Source: Pezizomycotina sp. ARF18 (lineage: Eukaryota; Ascomycota). Taken from it: 64,000 nt of DNA. The notes under the pieces were generated by a model. It was not told the DNA's origin. It made no database searches and saw nothing but the letters and a program-made list of their open reading frames with translations. The DNA lies in assembly GCA_002224055.1 (NCBI GenBank), contig AZLU01000012.1, positions 186,001 through 250,000 on the forward strand, written 5' to 3'. The translations under genes were made by a program, and so were the position numbers. Position 1 is the stretch's first letter. Every line of letters begins with the position of its first letter. Below, one piece after another: positions 34,921 to 46,741 of the stretch.

Positions 34921-35012
34921 TCCGTATACGGGCCGAGACTTTTAACACAGAACGTCAAAGAAAGCTAAGACGAAGGGGGGAGATACCTATCGCACTTGAA
35001 GAATTCGCCTGA
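34921..35012 (+). pseudogene. Tail-only MC-family remnant
   Basis: The frame ends ERQRKLRRRGEIPIALEEFA, a good match to the family's closing GxIPxxL tail, but no MC start or cysteine knot is found just upstream. It lies directly behind member 8, so it may be the leftover of a partial duplication. Confidence 0.35.
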
Positions 35013-35500
35013 TGACAGCTGTACATCGAGTTTGTCCTTACCGGATACGTGAAAACGTATTCCAGCCTTTTGCGAAGGCTTTAAGCAAAGGGTCTCACGC
35101 GCTTATTCTTTTCATCGTGATTGATAAAAGCTTTGTCAAAGAATGTTAAAGATAGAACTGGTTATTTAGTTAGTAAATAGAGCCGACTTTTGATACCCGG
35201 ACCTATGGATTGTAATAGGATCACAATCCGTAAGGATTGTATTGGAGATCCCTATCCACATCTTACAACCTCAGATAGATACCAGAATATTAACACAAAG
35301 CTCAGTCGCCTCTTGCAAGAAGGTTGATACATGGAGAGGCGGAGACTATTTAACTGCCTCCGTGATCCCTCGACTCCCAGTTCTAGTATTATTGCATTCC
35401 CACCTTTCCGCATCGCAAAGGCCCGATCACATATCCTTCCGTTTTCCTACATATTTTACAACGTCCACTGAATGTCTACGTGTATCGACATCTAGAAGAC

Positions 35501-35806
35501 ATGTGCATACTCATGATCGATATCGAGGACCACGCGGACTCCCGAGAGGCTCGCGATGAGGCATTAAACAAAATCCTACAATACGACGAATGCGAACGCC
35601 AATGCCAAGAGGTAGTGAAGGTCTTTACAGTGGCGCCTTGCAAAGATTATTGCGAGAGCTGCATTGATATGATTAAGGAAACGCGCGAACGGAATGAAAA
35701 GGCATACATTGAGTACTACAGGAATAATGACGGTTGGGTTCCGAGTGTCCTACGCAAGTGCAGGCCGGGGTTAAGAAGCTCAGGTGTCCAGATAGTCGAA
35801 TATTAA
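35501..35806 (+). CDS. MC-family protein, array member 9, intact
   Basis: I choose the second Met at 35501 because it gives the family start MCILMIDIEDHADSREARDE. The first knot is altered to ECERQCQEVV, the second knot is PCKDYCESC, the helix is KETRERNEKAYIEYY, and the tail is DGWVPSVLRK. The upstream Met at 35480 would add seven residues (MYRHLED). This is the last gene of the array. It lacks the Gly of the first knot and has an expanded Cys spacing there. Confidence 0.7.
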   Translation: MCILMIDIEDHADSREARDEALNKILQYDECERQCQEVVKVFTVAPCKDYCESCIDMIKETRERNEKAYIEYYRNNDGWVPSVLRKCRPGLRSSGVQIVEY

Positions 35807-36486
35807 GCGTTCCTATATGGGAACTTCTTTTCTACAATATACATAGTGACGCCTAATAGTCCGAAGGTCCCGTGAACCCCAAGATTAGCAGTCCGATAAT
35901 TATGTTCATGAGGGCTGCGATTCTATAGAAAGAGTAAACAGTAGATCACTTATCGCCTAGATCGATAACAAACAAAATCTTTTCTGAGCACTAAGTTTGA
36001 GAGAAAAAGATGAGTTCAAAGCCGGCTGCTGCTATGGTTCGACTTTACATGGAACTACAAAATCCATCTGTTAATTTACTGTGTATTCGATCCGCGAGAG
36101 GTTCAACCTCGTTATCTACCAGAAAGGCCTATCGCTTGAACGCGCATCGAAGATTAACTTAAAAATCCAGCTTGCGAACCTCAATTCAAATGAATCAAGT
36201 ATAAACCGCTTTAACCATACAATTCGTTGACTAAAGAGAACCTATATAGATCTAGAATAACTATAATTCCTGAAGAAGTGAGTTGAGATAGTACAGGCAA
36301 AATAGGGCAAAAGCTAGAATAAAAAAAAAGACCTTAGAGAAGAATCTCAAAGGTGGGGGCCGTTCAGAAATGAAGCACGACTTATAATGAGCATGCTACT
36401 TACAGTACGACGATCGTAAAAGAGAAATTTAGAATTTGTCGCTCAATAAGTATGGGCTTGGAGCCCTGGCGGCGGCCCCCTCACCG
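35807..36486. other. Intergenic, no gene seen
   Basis: This AT-rich stretch lies after the MC array. No family signature or repeat was found. Confidence 0.5.
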
Positions 36487-37235
36487 TTATATATACAGGT
36501 TTTTAACAACGTAATATACTTGATGTAAATATGGCTCTTTATTAATATTTCGCATTTGGTTTTTCTTGTAACTGCTCCAGTTCATTCTTTGCGCTTTAAT
36601 TTGGGCACCAGGTGCAACGTGGATGTATTCAATCTCTTCCTGGTCCATTAATTTCCAATGACCGCCGTCGTTGCCATCATGCATCTTCAGGCTCGAGTGA
36701 GGGCCATCAAAGGCATAATTCGGAGGGGTAGTCATCCCCCTTCGTCTTTCTCCAGGACATTCCATCTCGTTTGGCATTTAATTGCGTCGAACGAGAGGTA
36801 AAGCTCTGGTTGGAAGTGCGTGCGCAAGGTTCCGTCCCGTCGCTTCTGAAGATATCAGTCTTAAATATAGTAGACGGCTTTTCACCGAAGTTTTTCGATT
36901 TTTTTCGCCGTTTTGTCCCTATCGGAGGTTTCCTTCCACGAACCCAAAAAACACCCCGCCAACCTCGTTCTTGATTACCACCGCGTGTCCTCTAAATTCA
37001 TTACCGGCGCCGACGACGCGGAGTTCGTAAAACATATCCGGCGTTGTTGCTTTGTAGATTTCAGATATTGGTGGTATAGGCTTTTCCGAAATCGTACCGG
37101 ATTTGCTGGTTCCAAATTGCTCTGTGGGATCTTCAGGAAGGGTGACCACGGAGTCGCGGGTCTTGAGTCCATGGGATGTGCCTTGACGTACTCGAAACAT
37201 GTCGCTAGCACGACAAAGAAGCCCGTGAGAATCAT
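36487..37235 (-). CDS. Secreted protein of unknown function, frame-disrupted
   Basis: The ATG at 37235 begins a signal peptide, MILTGFFVVLATCFEYVKA, with the mature part starting near HPMDSRPATP. Coding then continues in another frame as SGTISEKPIPPISEIYKATT and MFYELRVVGAGNEFRGH, then VVIKNEVGGVFFGFVEGNLR. After a basic stretch it ends as GGHWKLMDQEEIEYIHVAPG and AQRMNWSSYKKNQMRN, with a stop at 36487. The total is about 250 residues with two or three frame changes. The opposite-strand frames over this region are shadows. A secreted effector or enzyme is possible, but I recognise no family. Confidence 0.5.
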
Positions 37236-40200
37236 CTTGTCGAGCTACTTGGAACGCGCACGTCCGATTTCTCTATGAGAAGCAGGAGAAGCGGAGTAAG
37301 GTAGAAAAACTAAAAACGTTGAACGAGATGTATTTCTAAGATGTAAGGAGTTTGGTGACGGATAGACAGAGCACCTACGGCCCGGGGGTCGGTGCTTGTG
37401 TGCAAATCGAGGAGAGACGTGGGTTTTGCGGTTTCAAACTATCGCTTGATCGTGTTGATCAAGTTCGGGGGATATGGAACTCTAATTATATTAAAGTTCT
37501 TTGGGTCCTTCAGTTACGAAGTGACACAATACAGCTTATGCTATGGTAGCTATTAAGACATCGCCCACGCCTGGCTCTTGGCGAGCTTAGCATGGGGTGA
37601 ACGCAGCATCATCAAGCGTTTGATCGGAATGCTATTAAAGCCTATTTCTAAAATAGTTAGGCTTTTATCAAGCCCGGTTAAGGCGCAGTCCGAGAGGGGT
37701 TCGGCAGCTCGCAAGCCAAGACTGGTTTTATGTAACTAGAAACCCCGGTATAATCAACGACAAACGCCTTGTAGCGCTACAGCCACAAAGCGTATAACAA
37801 AATTATACCACCATATTTACCCGTTCGGATAAGCAGTATAACTCAAGTTAATTGCTCAAAGGGATCGAGGCTTGACTACCATAGACTCAGGAGTTTATAC
37901 CAATTGCAATCTCTATCATAATGCATAAGGGGCCATCCGTCATCATTGGCTATCTTGATACTTTACGGATAAGACACGCTGATTGAGTTACGCTGCTTTC
38001 CTGTAGCACGCGTGTGGCCGCAACTCTCGATATTTTATTTATTTATTTATTCGTTATTTGATACGGCTTAAAAGAAACGCGATGTATTCCTTCTCGCTCG
38101 CTCCTCTCCAAGGAAGGTGGGCGAGCACATGGCGAGAGGAAGGAATACAATGAAGCATACATCGAGGAGAGGAATAATAGTGAACATACGGGAGATATGG
38201 AGAAGATTACAAGAAAAATACTGAAGGGAATACAGGAAGGAAAACAAGAAAAGCGGAGGACTTGATATACAGTTACGCGTATATACTATACAGATATCAA
38301 TTCGCGAAACTGCACTAAAGAAGATACTGAATTCTATACAGTATCTCTGTTACTCTGTTAACTTTACCCCCTCTTTCTGGCACGACTTCCTTTTTCAATA
38401 CCTGATAACCTGGTCCTGCTGCAGGTTGCCGTGATTATGGGCTTTCCCGAGAATTCCAACCGACTTTGTGAGCCTTACTTTTTTACCAGAGGGAACATCG
38501 GTGTACTTCTTGCTGTCGAAGTCACAGATAACCATTGACCAGCTGTTGCGTCAACGATATTTAACCCTGTTTTTTATACTCGACCCCGCAGCGTCGTATC
38601 TTCCGAAACGAGGTACGACGCAAGACCTTCCAGTAAGCTTGGTAATCTCCCACCTTGCTCTTTTGTGCCGAATTCTTCCCGCTTGTTGGTTCCCGCTTGA
38701 TTGCTCCCGATTGACTAGGTCCCGCTTGATGAGGCCACGTTGGTAGGGTCCGATAGGTCCGGCATCGTGTCTCGTGTGGTGTAAGACAGGTAGTAAAACC
38801 TCTCTGTTCGTGCGATTCGGTGAGCAGATGTCCTCATCGTCGGTCAAAAACCTTCCGGGCTTCCAACCGATTGGCGGTTTTTCTTGGCTATAATCTCTCA
38901 CGAGACAAAGTATGTTTTAACGTCGCGGCCTGTGAGCCTTGGGGTTGGCAGATTTTCCGGGCTCGGTCGAGGTATCGGATGATTGTGGGAGTGGTTCATA
39001 ATCGTCAAGTACCCTAGGATCTTCCATTTAAATCGAAGCTTCGAGTAGGTAAGTATCCTTGGGCTTCGATCCTTGAGATATTTGAATACTTTTGGCTTTC
39101 TCGTCATCGCCTGGTGCAGGCACTGCACGGACTCTATCTAAAAAAGCTGCAACGAGAATCAAAAGCGGTAATAATCATGTTTCTGAAGGAGGTTTGAATT
39201 CTGGAGTGAAATTGATGGGATGTAATAGAGTCTAAGCAAACGTCAAAAGGGTCGAGTAGATTGCTGGTACTGATTATATCGGAAAGATGTATGCGAGCTT
39301 GGTGTCAATTATTTTCCTGATTTGCATCGAAAGGTCTGGCGTCGGACATATATAAATATATGGACGTTTAAATTTCTGAATAATACCACGGGCCTTTCTA
39401 ATGTGCTATGGCGTAGACCTGAGCAGTGAGGGCATTAATCAATAGTGTATGTCGTTGTGCTGGTTTCAGAGCATAGGATCAAGCGAAGGCTTTAACCAAC
39501 ACATCTGGAAAACGATCCAACTGTAAGGCTTAGGCTTGAGAAGAACTAGTGCCCTAAGCCCCGGCGCATGATAAACGGCGGCTGTAAACACAAGCCACTG
39601 CACTGTATGACACGCATTTAACTATATATTTGCGGAAGATCAAAAGCAACGATGCTGATTTTCAAGGGAAATATTGCCCATGCCTTGGTGGATGCTATAC
39701 TGGAAGGACTCCGAACGAGATATCTAACCCGTACCCTCTCCACTCAGATTGCCAAAAAAAAAGAAAGAAAGAAAAAAAAAAAGAGCTTAGAACGCTAGTT
39801 TGAAGCTAACGGTCTAGCTTGTAATCCAGCTAGATCAAAGCGAGATAGCACAAATGATACATTTGCCTGAATCTTCCTAAAATTACATATAATTAGAGAA
39901 GATTCAAGCAAATTATACTAGCAAGTGTAGAAACGAATTATTCGCGTAGACTTAAGTATCGACATCGAGTCGCGATCTTGACCGCTTCATTTTCGGGGTT
40001 CGTTGGGGGCTTCAATAGGAGAATATTGCGCGGTGAGAGCTAATCGCCGGAACAAAGCCGCGATCTTAATTGGCTTCGTGGTATCGGATCAAAAAGCTCC
40101 GAAGTTAGCCATTTATATGCAAGATGGATTATAGAGCTTTGCAAAAGCACAACTCAGTGTCCGTATATAATTGCCCCTACACATCTGACCCCCCTCATCC

Positions 40201-40448
40201 GCCCGATCACCCCTTCAATTTCCTCCCCTCCAATTAAACAATCACACTCCCCTCTTTGATCTACAAACCACCCTCCGCGGGATATGCATGCGGGAACTGG
40301 GGCGGAGAAGATGTCTACGGAGTAGCTGATTGATGTGGAGGAGAACGTGACATTGGAAGGGCTGTCCGGCCCGAGCCTTTCACTCCTTATTGCTCGTCTT
40401 TCAGGTTGGTGTCCTGTTGACGACGTAGCCTCTAACAATTAATGTTGT
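37236..40448. other. Long gene-poor region
   Basis: More than 3 kb without a supportable gene. It contains a hairpin at 38084-38148, A-rich low complexity at about 39753-39784, and a minus-strand 116-residue frame at 38551-38901 that is hydrophilic but unmatched. A fragmentary mobile element is possible around 38.0-38.9 kb, but I cannot name one. A 94-residue minus-strand frame at 40154-40438 is not convincing. Confidence 0.5.
38084..38148. repeat. Inverted repeat / hairpin
   Basis: The left arm GTATTCCTTCTCGC and the right arm GCGAGAGGAAGGAATAC are complementary apart from a small bulge, with further partial pairing inside. It is preceded by an ATTT-rich microsatellite (about 38035-38052). 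It could be a transposon-end remnant or a fold-back. Confidence 0.6.
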
Positions 40449-42273
40449 TTATATTAGAGGGGAAGAAAGCCTCACCTTCCTGTTCTTCGTCCGCCTGGGT
40501 TTCTCCTTGATGCCATACTCCTCCTTGATACGTGCTTCTTCCTCGGCGGAGAACTCATACTTTATACGAGATTTTTCCTTAACGGAGACCCTATACATAC
40601 CTGATACGCTCACTGCGATTCGGAACATTGATCACCTTGGATATCAAAAAATTACAGGGAGACGAAGTAGTTTACCTCATCGGCGTCCTCAGACTAAAGC
40701 CAAAGCTCTGACCTTCTTGGCCTTCGCCTTGCTGACAGCACGTGGCGGGCGCTGAGGGAATCTGAGGTCGTGAGACGACTTCCTCCGGGACTCTGACAGC
40801 TTCCGCTGGCCGCGCTCCTCCCCATCTGATCTAAAGCGTGCAAGACCCATTTCAGCTACTGCAATAACCCAGATTCACTGACGGATACTTGGCTTCGCGA
40901 CGGACGCCGCGATACCGGGAACCGGGCCCTCTCGGACTGGTTTTCAGAGACCTGCGTTGCGGTTGTTCTTACGAAGAGCGATCGATCTCTCGGACTGACG
41001 TTACGATGGTTTCTGCGGGGGTTGTGCCGGTTGCTCCCGATGCTGGGCACGGGCCTGTTGCAGCTGCTGATGTTAATTTGAGGCTGTCCCTGTGTCTGAG
41101 GTTGCTGCTGTGCCGGTTCTGAATTGGTGGGATGTGAACTTGGCCGCCTCGAGACCTGACTTTCTACGATGGAACGCGGCGATGCTTGCAACGGTCTCGC
41201 ACGAATACTCTTGGCAAGAGTCCTCGTTCGTGGTATTAGATCTAGGGCTCCATCAACAACGGCTGCATCTTATTCTCCCCACCAATTTCATTCTCGTTAT
41301 TATTCGCAACCTCCTTCGTAGCCTTCCGAAACCCGATCTTCTCGTCATCTTTCCTCTATTCTCAACGTGCTGCGGCTACAAAAAGTGCTCGACATAGTCG
41401 CGACGGGATGGGAAGTTCTTGTCGCAGGTCGTGCAGTAAGTTGGGCTGACGATTTCGGCGGGAAGGCGCTTTAACGTTTTCGGTGGCTTCAGAGGTAGCT
41501 TGGCATCGAAGGCCGTAACGGCCCTCATCTCGATGTCGAACGAAGTTACGGTGTAGTTATAAGTCGAAGTTGGCTCGGCCAGATGAGTTTGGGAGTAGTG
41601 CCTGCTTCTAGTTGGGATGTTGAAGCTTTGGCTATAGATCCGGTTTCCCCAACTTCAGCTTGATTTCCTTCTCCATGGTATTCACAGCTGGGTCGGGTTT
41701 AATCTCGACTCTGGCTTGGAGGCTGCTAGGCGCTTGTTGTCTTTAGAATATCTCGCTAGTCTTTGTAAATATATCTGCTATCACGCCTGTCCGAAAATTG
41801 TAGATTCTTACTGTCATGCGGGCTGGAGGCCTGGCGCATCAGTTGGTCGAACTTGAATCCGTGTAGTAGGAGACCCAAGGACTTCCCTTTGCGGGATAAA
41901 GTCTATCAGGGTGTATCGCTGGAAACGCAGAAGAGAATGTCCTTTATAGAAAATTTACTTCCAACCTCTAACGCAACAGTTTCCCCTTCTCGGTGCGGAT
42001 ACACAGAAGGCTGATTCTTCGGTTGAGGTATCGGTGCTCATTGGTGGCGCGTAGCCCTTCTGATGAATTGCCCAATCCAATCTGGGTATAATCTAGCATG
42101 GAATGATCAAATTGTTCATTATAGAGTAGTCGGATCGATGCTGTAGTTTTTGTGAGAAGAATCCGGGAGTGGATTCTGAGACTGCGGGCTCGGGACAGTG
42201 TCCGATGCCGGATTTGATGCGGTTCGCGTAGTAGTGCGCGGATAGCAGTCGCGAGTCGGAGGTGAAGGGGCAA
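40449..42273 (-). CDS. Disordered protein with one C2H2-like zinc finger
   Basis: The coding signal runs along the minus strand with several frame changes. It includes the Ser/Pro-rich upstream segment SNPASDTVPSPQSQNPLPDS. The part TYNYTVTSFDIEMRAVTAFD leads into a single finger-like motif, YCTTCDKNFPSRRDYVEHF. A Gln-rich region (HQQLQQARAQHREQPAQ) follows, then basic sequence, and a C-terminus reading AEEEARIKEEYGIKEK with RTKNRKVRLSSPLI before the stop at 40449. This composition suits a transcription or chromatin factor; that is inference from one partial finger and low-complexity sequence. The start is not fixed and the gene may extend upstream. Confidence 0.4.
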
Positions 42274-42543
42274 TCTACTTTTTCGGAAAGTTTAGCTCGT
42301 TAGTACATTATGAAACATAAATGATGTTTGGAATATAAAGATGGTGAAACCGCAATTACTCGAGCCTGTCAGTGAGGCCAACTCGTTCACGTTTTGGCGG
42401 TTTCAGTAGAGATAGCCATAGAGATTCGCATTGATAGTGGGTTCGCTTCCGACAGCTTCGCCTTATCGTTCTTTTTAGTGTTCCCCCAACTTCCTCTTTA
42501 ATCTTCGCTTATTTCGGTTCCGCAGCCGGGACCGGGTTGATTT

Positions 42544-43933
42544 CTAACCTGTGCATCCTTTCGGGGTTTTCTGGAATAGGCCTGAATACATTTCCGCGTC
42601 TGCTACTTTCTTTAGCCTTGGGATACCGGGGTCGTCCTCTGATAGACGATCAAGAGTGGTTTCTGGGATGTCAACAGGACGGCGTTTCTGTGAGGTTGGC
42701 GATGCATTGTCCCCAGACGAGTCTAGCATGGAAGTTATCAGCTGGAACGCTAATGGTCGGGGACCGATGGAGGCCGCCTGCTCTCCGGTTTCAGAATCAC
42801 CCTCATCCCCTTCCTGAGGTTCTAAAGTACCGGAAGGGTTTGCTAGTCTAAAACTGAGAAGACGAACCCGCAGATTGGAGTTGCAGGCTTGCTGACTGAC
42901 TGTCGCCGTGAGGAATGTGACCGGAGGTCGTACCTGGCATGGTACTGTTTCCCTGGTCGTTCGCGAGGTTTGGCCGGGATCCCAGGTCGACAAAATGAAG
43001 AACAACGTCCGCATGCGCTTCACCTCATCCTTGAATAGAAAGTGTTCTCCATCAGCAGAGGAGGCCATATAGAGGCAGCCCAGTGTTCCCGAAACCGCGA
43101 GCACCGGACTCTTCCGTGGAGAGAGAGTTCTTGAACGAATCCGCAGCGAAATCTCGCACTGGCTCCTTCCGCAGTCGAGGTACCAAAATCGTAGGAACCG
43201 CGACGAAGTGATGTTGTTGGATGAGGTGTCGTGACTGTTTTCGGTTGCGGTCACGGGAGGAGGCAGAAGTGGTGATCTCATCGTCGATTCCGTATCTTCC
43301 TCCTCGAAATCATCCTGCTCACGGCGACCCTGTTGCTGATGACGCTCTTATTTTCCTTATCCTCCTTATGTTTCCTCTGCCAATACAAGGGATCGCTACG
43401 ACTGCCAAATTCATCGAGATATTGTTGAGATTCTCGTAATGAGGTTGCTTCTTCTTGCTCCCCTTGGCGTACCACGGCAACGTGGGTTCTTGCTTGACGT
43501 ATCCACGTGGCAAATTAGCCTGAAGCTGCACAACGCTGTAACCCTTTTGGACGGCGGAGAGGACTTCACCGCGGACTGCAGACCTGGACGACGACACCCT
43601 CATTTCACCTTGCGTACCGGGGGCGGACTGTATACTCGAAGTCGCAGGGCTCCTTCAGGATGAGTGTAGAGTTACAGAATGCCAAGCCCGATTCCTCAGT
43701 TGACTGGATCTTTTCATCAACACTAAAGCTCGCAAAGGAGTAAGATCGTTTCAATCGAGTTGGAGAAGGTGTGTGCCTGGTACGTCCAGGTCACATAGGA
43801 GATTCCGGTGAGAAGAACATCTGCAGAACCATCGCGGTGTTCGTTTTACACTGGTACGCATCGTGAAAGGGGGGTGGGGTGGGGACTCTGCGACCTTACG
43901 ATATAATCCTTGAATTTGGTAGGTAGGCAGCAC
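42544..43933 (-). CDS. Hydrophilic disordered protein, unknown
   Basis: An open frame of 245 residues (42544-43281) ends with acidic, Pro-rich sequence ([17 protein letters not shown], then [19 protein letters not shown] and [15 protein letters not shown]). Upstream coding-like parts read [32 protein letters not shown] and [19 protein letters not shown] in neighbouring frames. Together they suggest one hydrophilic gene with several frame changes, perhaps continuous with the neighbouring minus-strand genes. No domain is recognised. Confidence 0.4.
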
Positions 43934-44194
43934 GCATAGTCCCCATTTGTGTCCTTTGAAGGTGCGGGGCTTCCTTGTAAGGTGTAAGTCCTGCGGAAGC
44001 TAGGTTGTGGCTATCTTCGGACTGCTGCGATTGTCATTGGGCACCGCTGGTGGCCGTCTTGGGACTGCCGTGATTGGCGTTGGTGATTGGCGTTGGATAC
44101 CTTTGTAGCTGTCTTGGGACCGCTGCGATTGCTGCTGGGTACCTCTAGTGAATGATGGGTCTAAGTGCCCCACTCTGTTGCGTCAAGCTTCGAC

Positions 44195-44632
44195 CTACTT
44201 GGTCATCCAGCCACCCACATCCGCAAGGGCAGCCCGCGACATCGGCCTCTTCGGGATGATAAGGGCAAGACCAGGACCAGCTTCTCTTTCTTTGATGAGG
44301 GTCTCGGAAGCAAGGAGGTTCTCGCTGAAAAAGCCTTGGGAGGTGTCCACACTCGAGACGTCCAGGTAATAGTCGCTGGAAGAACCGGGAATGCGTTTAA
44401 GCTGACAAGGTGCATCGGTTGCAACGCTTGCAGCTCGACGACCCCAAAGTCTGGGGAAGCAGGAACCGTTGGAACGCTGATCCATGGCGATTGCGGCTGA
44501 AGTGGACGTCCCGGGGATCCTGCGGCGGTGGAGGAGGCCTTCCCCATCGCTTGCAGTCTTCGTTGCGTTTTCCTTGCAGATCTGAAGCGGCTCTTCCTTC
44601 GTCTCCCCTGCGCTGAACCATTTCATTGACAT
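44195..44632 (-). CDS. Uncharacterised 145-residue protein
   Basis: An open frame beginning MSMKWFSAGETKEEPLQ and ending DVGGWMTK. The second half (SSDYYLDVSSVDTSQGFFSE, then NLLASETLIKEREAGPG) has balanced, protein-like composition, while the first half may be better in another frame. Plus-strand frames over the same bases include a CIGCNAC cluster that I treat as chance. No family is recognised. Confidence 0.35.
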   Translation of the reverse strand: MSMKWFSAGETKEEPLQICKENATKTASDGEGLLHRRRIPGTSTSAAIAMDQRSNGSCFPRLWGRRAASVATDAPCQLKRIPGSSSDYYLDVSSVDTSQGFFSENLLASETLIKEREAGPGLALIIPKRPMSRAALADVGGWMTK

Positions 44633-45081
44633 CCGCTACAATATGCAAAATATTGTCGAGCCCACCTCATCTTTATTAGAACAAGACACCAAAATGAAAG
44701 TAGGAGGAAGGTATGATGTAATATCATACCCCAAAATTCGCCTGTGGGCCATCACCTTGCCTCCTGCGTAAAGGCCTGTCGGATCGGCCTGGGAACCAGA
44801 TTGGTTGCGCCCATGGCGGGGGGACGCTCCTTTGAACATGTAGGACCCATTCATCATAAGCAGCAGGGTGGTTCGATGGGCGAGTTGCTAGAGGAGCATA
44901 ATGTGTGGAAAAAGTCAGTACTCATTCATAATGAATTGCATTCGAAGTATCCTGATTTTCTATGAAAGTGTCTGCGAAATAGCGACAAAACAGCGATATG
45001 GCTTCCAAACTGGAGGAATATACGTACTTACTGAAGGCAGGATTATCACAGTAGCAATACTTATTACACCAATTAAAGCCC

Positions 45082-45598
45082 TTAGGAGTTAATGTCGTAC
45101 TCGCCGACAGTTACACTAGTACTGATGCAATCAGCGCCGTCTTCCATCTCACTCTCCATGTCAATCCACTTGTCGCTGAGCGACTCTTCAGACATGTTCA
45201 TTTTCGCATGGGACCTAGGCGTAAAATTCCCGCGCGAACGATTCGCCGGACCTACAGTGGAAGAGTCCGGTTGCAATGGGCGAGATTTTATATGCCTCTC
45301 AATCTCATTGAAAGCCCCCCTTGAGCCTGTACGCGTGGGCGTGACAGGTGGGGAGTTAGAGATCCCAGAACTTATGCATGGAATATGTAGCGTTTTAGGA
45401 CTATTAGAGACGATCTGGTGGTTGGCTGGGGTTCCGGGGCGCGGAAGTGAGATGGTTGAGGTTGCAGAGAGCTTGAGTCGCAAAGACGGGGGCGTTGGTT
45501 GGGAGGATCTCTCTGAGCTTCTTGATGCCATTTCCGCAGGTCAAGCTCAGAATAGCCTTGGGCTCAGCTGGGTAAGACATTGCAGCGCAAGGTCATAA
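45082..45598 (-). CDS. Ser/Thr/Pro-rich protein, unknown
   Basis: The main frame (45082-45531) is low in hydrophobic residues: SSERSSQPTPPSLRLKLS, then ISNSPPVTPTRTGSRG, then an acidic end DKWIDMESEMEDGADC. An alternative start slightly upstream in another frame reads MSYPAEPKAILSLTCGNG. A 168-residue plus-strand frame is its shadow. It has SP and TP sites typical of phosphorylated regulators, with no domain recognised. Confidence 0.45.
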
Positions 45599-46086
45599 CT
45601 TCCGTCGGCACCGAAGTAGCTATCGGTGGTGGATTCCTCAGGCCAATCATGCTGGAGCGCAACGGAACGAATCCTGTTTGTTAAGAGAAAACAATACGTT
45701 AGCAAAGAAAAAAACGGGGGGGAGCGTTGAAGTTGATGAGGGAATGATCGGATGTGTATATTACCTTCTCAGAGCTGGTTTCCTTGGGCTCCTCATGAGC
45801 TTGACGGGCTTGGACTCAAGAACTTGAAGCGGTGTCTTTCAAAGATCGTCATCAGACGAATGAAGGGGAATTAACGATTGATTTGATTCGACGGTGAAAT
45901 TGCCGGTCGGTGGTGGGCATCCTGAGTACCGTTGTGAGCCATGGAGTCAAAGGAGTGGCTCGTAAGGAGTTGAAGTGAAGGAGGGAAGAGTTGGGTGCTC
46001 TTCAAAGAAGGTAGAAGGATGATTGAATGCTTCTTCAACGAAAGAACGAAGAAGACGTGAGAAAGAGAGAGTTGTGTAGTAGGTGG

Positions 46087-46430
46087 CTAGTGTTTAGTCT
46101 TTGTTTGTTGCTTTGAAGACAACGACGCGGACAACAGGCATCTCGGGCTTCCGTAACAACAACGAAGAAGACCCACATCCCTCTCCTCCCCTCTCCAACT
46201 CTCCAACGCGCATTGGGCGCCGCCAGAGATCGGCTCGTCCGGAATGATTCCGGCTCGCAAAACACTTGCAGTCTGCGTCGCGACCGCAATCTCGCTCGGA
46301 CTTCTCGTTGCCGGTGTCCAGGGCTGCAGAGCATGAGTTCGCCCTTGACCGGGCATTCGAACGGGTGCCCGCGTCGGGCCTAATTTCGCGAGGTTCACGG
46401 TGGCGCTGAAGGGACATCCCTTGCTGGATG
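46087..46430 (-). CDS. Possible small protein sharing the VKGEL-LCSP module
   Basis: The minus strand contains CPVKGELMLCSPGH, the same module as CSVKGELTLCSPEQ in the gene at 48.3-48.9 kb. The shared 30-bp DNA (46321-46350) is 29/30 identical to 48880-48909. Beyond the module, the frame with EIAVATQTASVLRAGIIPDE looks most protein-like. The gene limits are uncertain. Confidence 0.35.
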
Positions 46431-46741
46431 AGTTCCTGCTTCTGCTTTTAGGGAACGGGTTGCCCTGTTGGCTAGGGTGATAGCAGGTTTCCTAACATTA
46501 TCATTCAGAATCAGTATTCCTTGAACCATTTCGATCTTGTTGAAGACTACAAGTACAAAGGAAGAAGACTTACAACGTTTCCCGTGATTGCCCAAGTGGA
46601 GCCCTAGCCTTGAAGCCAGTGGACATGGGGCCTGTGGAACGAGCTGGGATTAGAGTTACCCGTCCCGGGAAGTCAGTGAGCTCGTCAGACCACTGAGAGG
46701 GGAGGTGGCGACAAGTGTTTGCGCTATTGTGCGGGGGGCCT

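Noticed and set aside
38035-38900. Possible mobile-element remnant around the hairpin.
   Set aside because: No terminal repeats, target-site duplication or element protein could be shown, so it is left as unannotated sequence with a hairpin.
43700-43800. Minus-strand peptide [18 protein letters not shown], which recalls GPI mannosyltransferases of the Smp3/PIG-Z group.
   Set aside because: It is only about 25 residues long, nothing before or after matches that family, and another frame gives better continuous hydrophilic coding ([19 protein letters not shown]). Probably chance.
44165-44500. A CIGCNAC cluster suggesting a metal-binding protein on the plus strand.
   Set aside because: It is an isolated motif without the other family parts, over a better minus-strand frame.
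45092-45598. A 168-residue plus-strand frame.
   Set aside because: The minus strand has the more hydrophilic, SP/TP-rich reading; the plus frame is hydrophobic in a way typical of antisense shadows.
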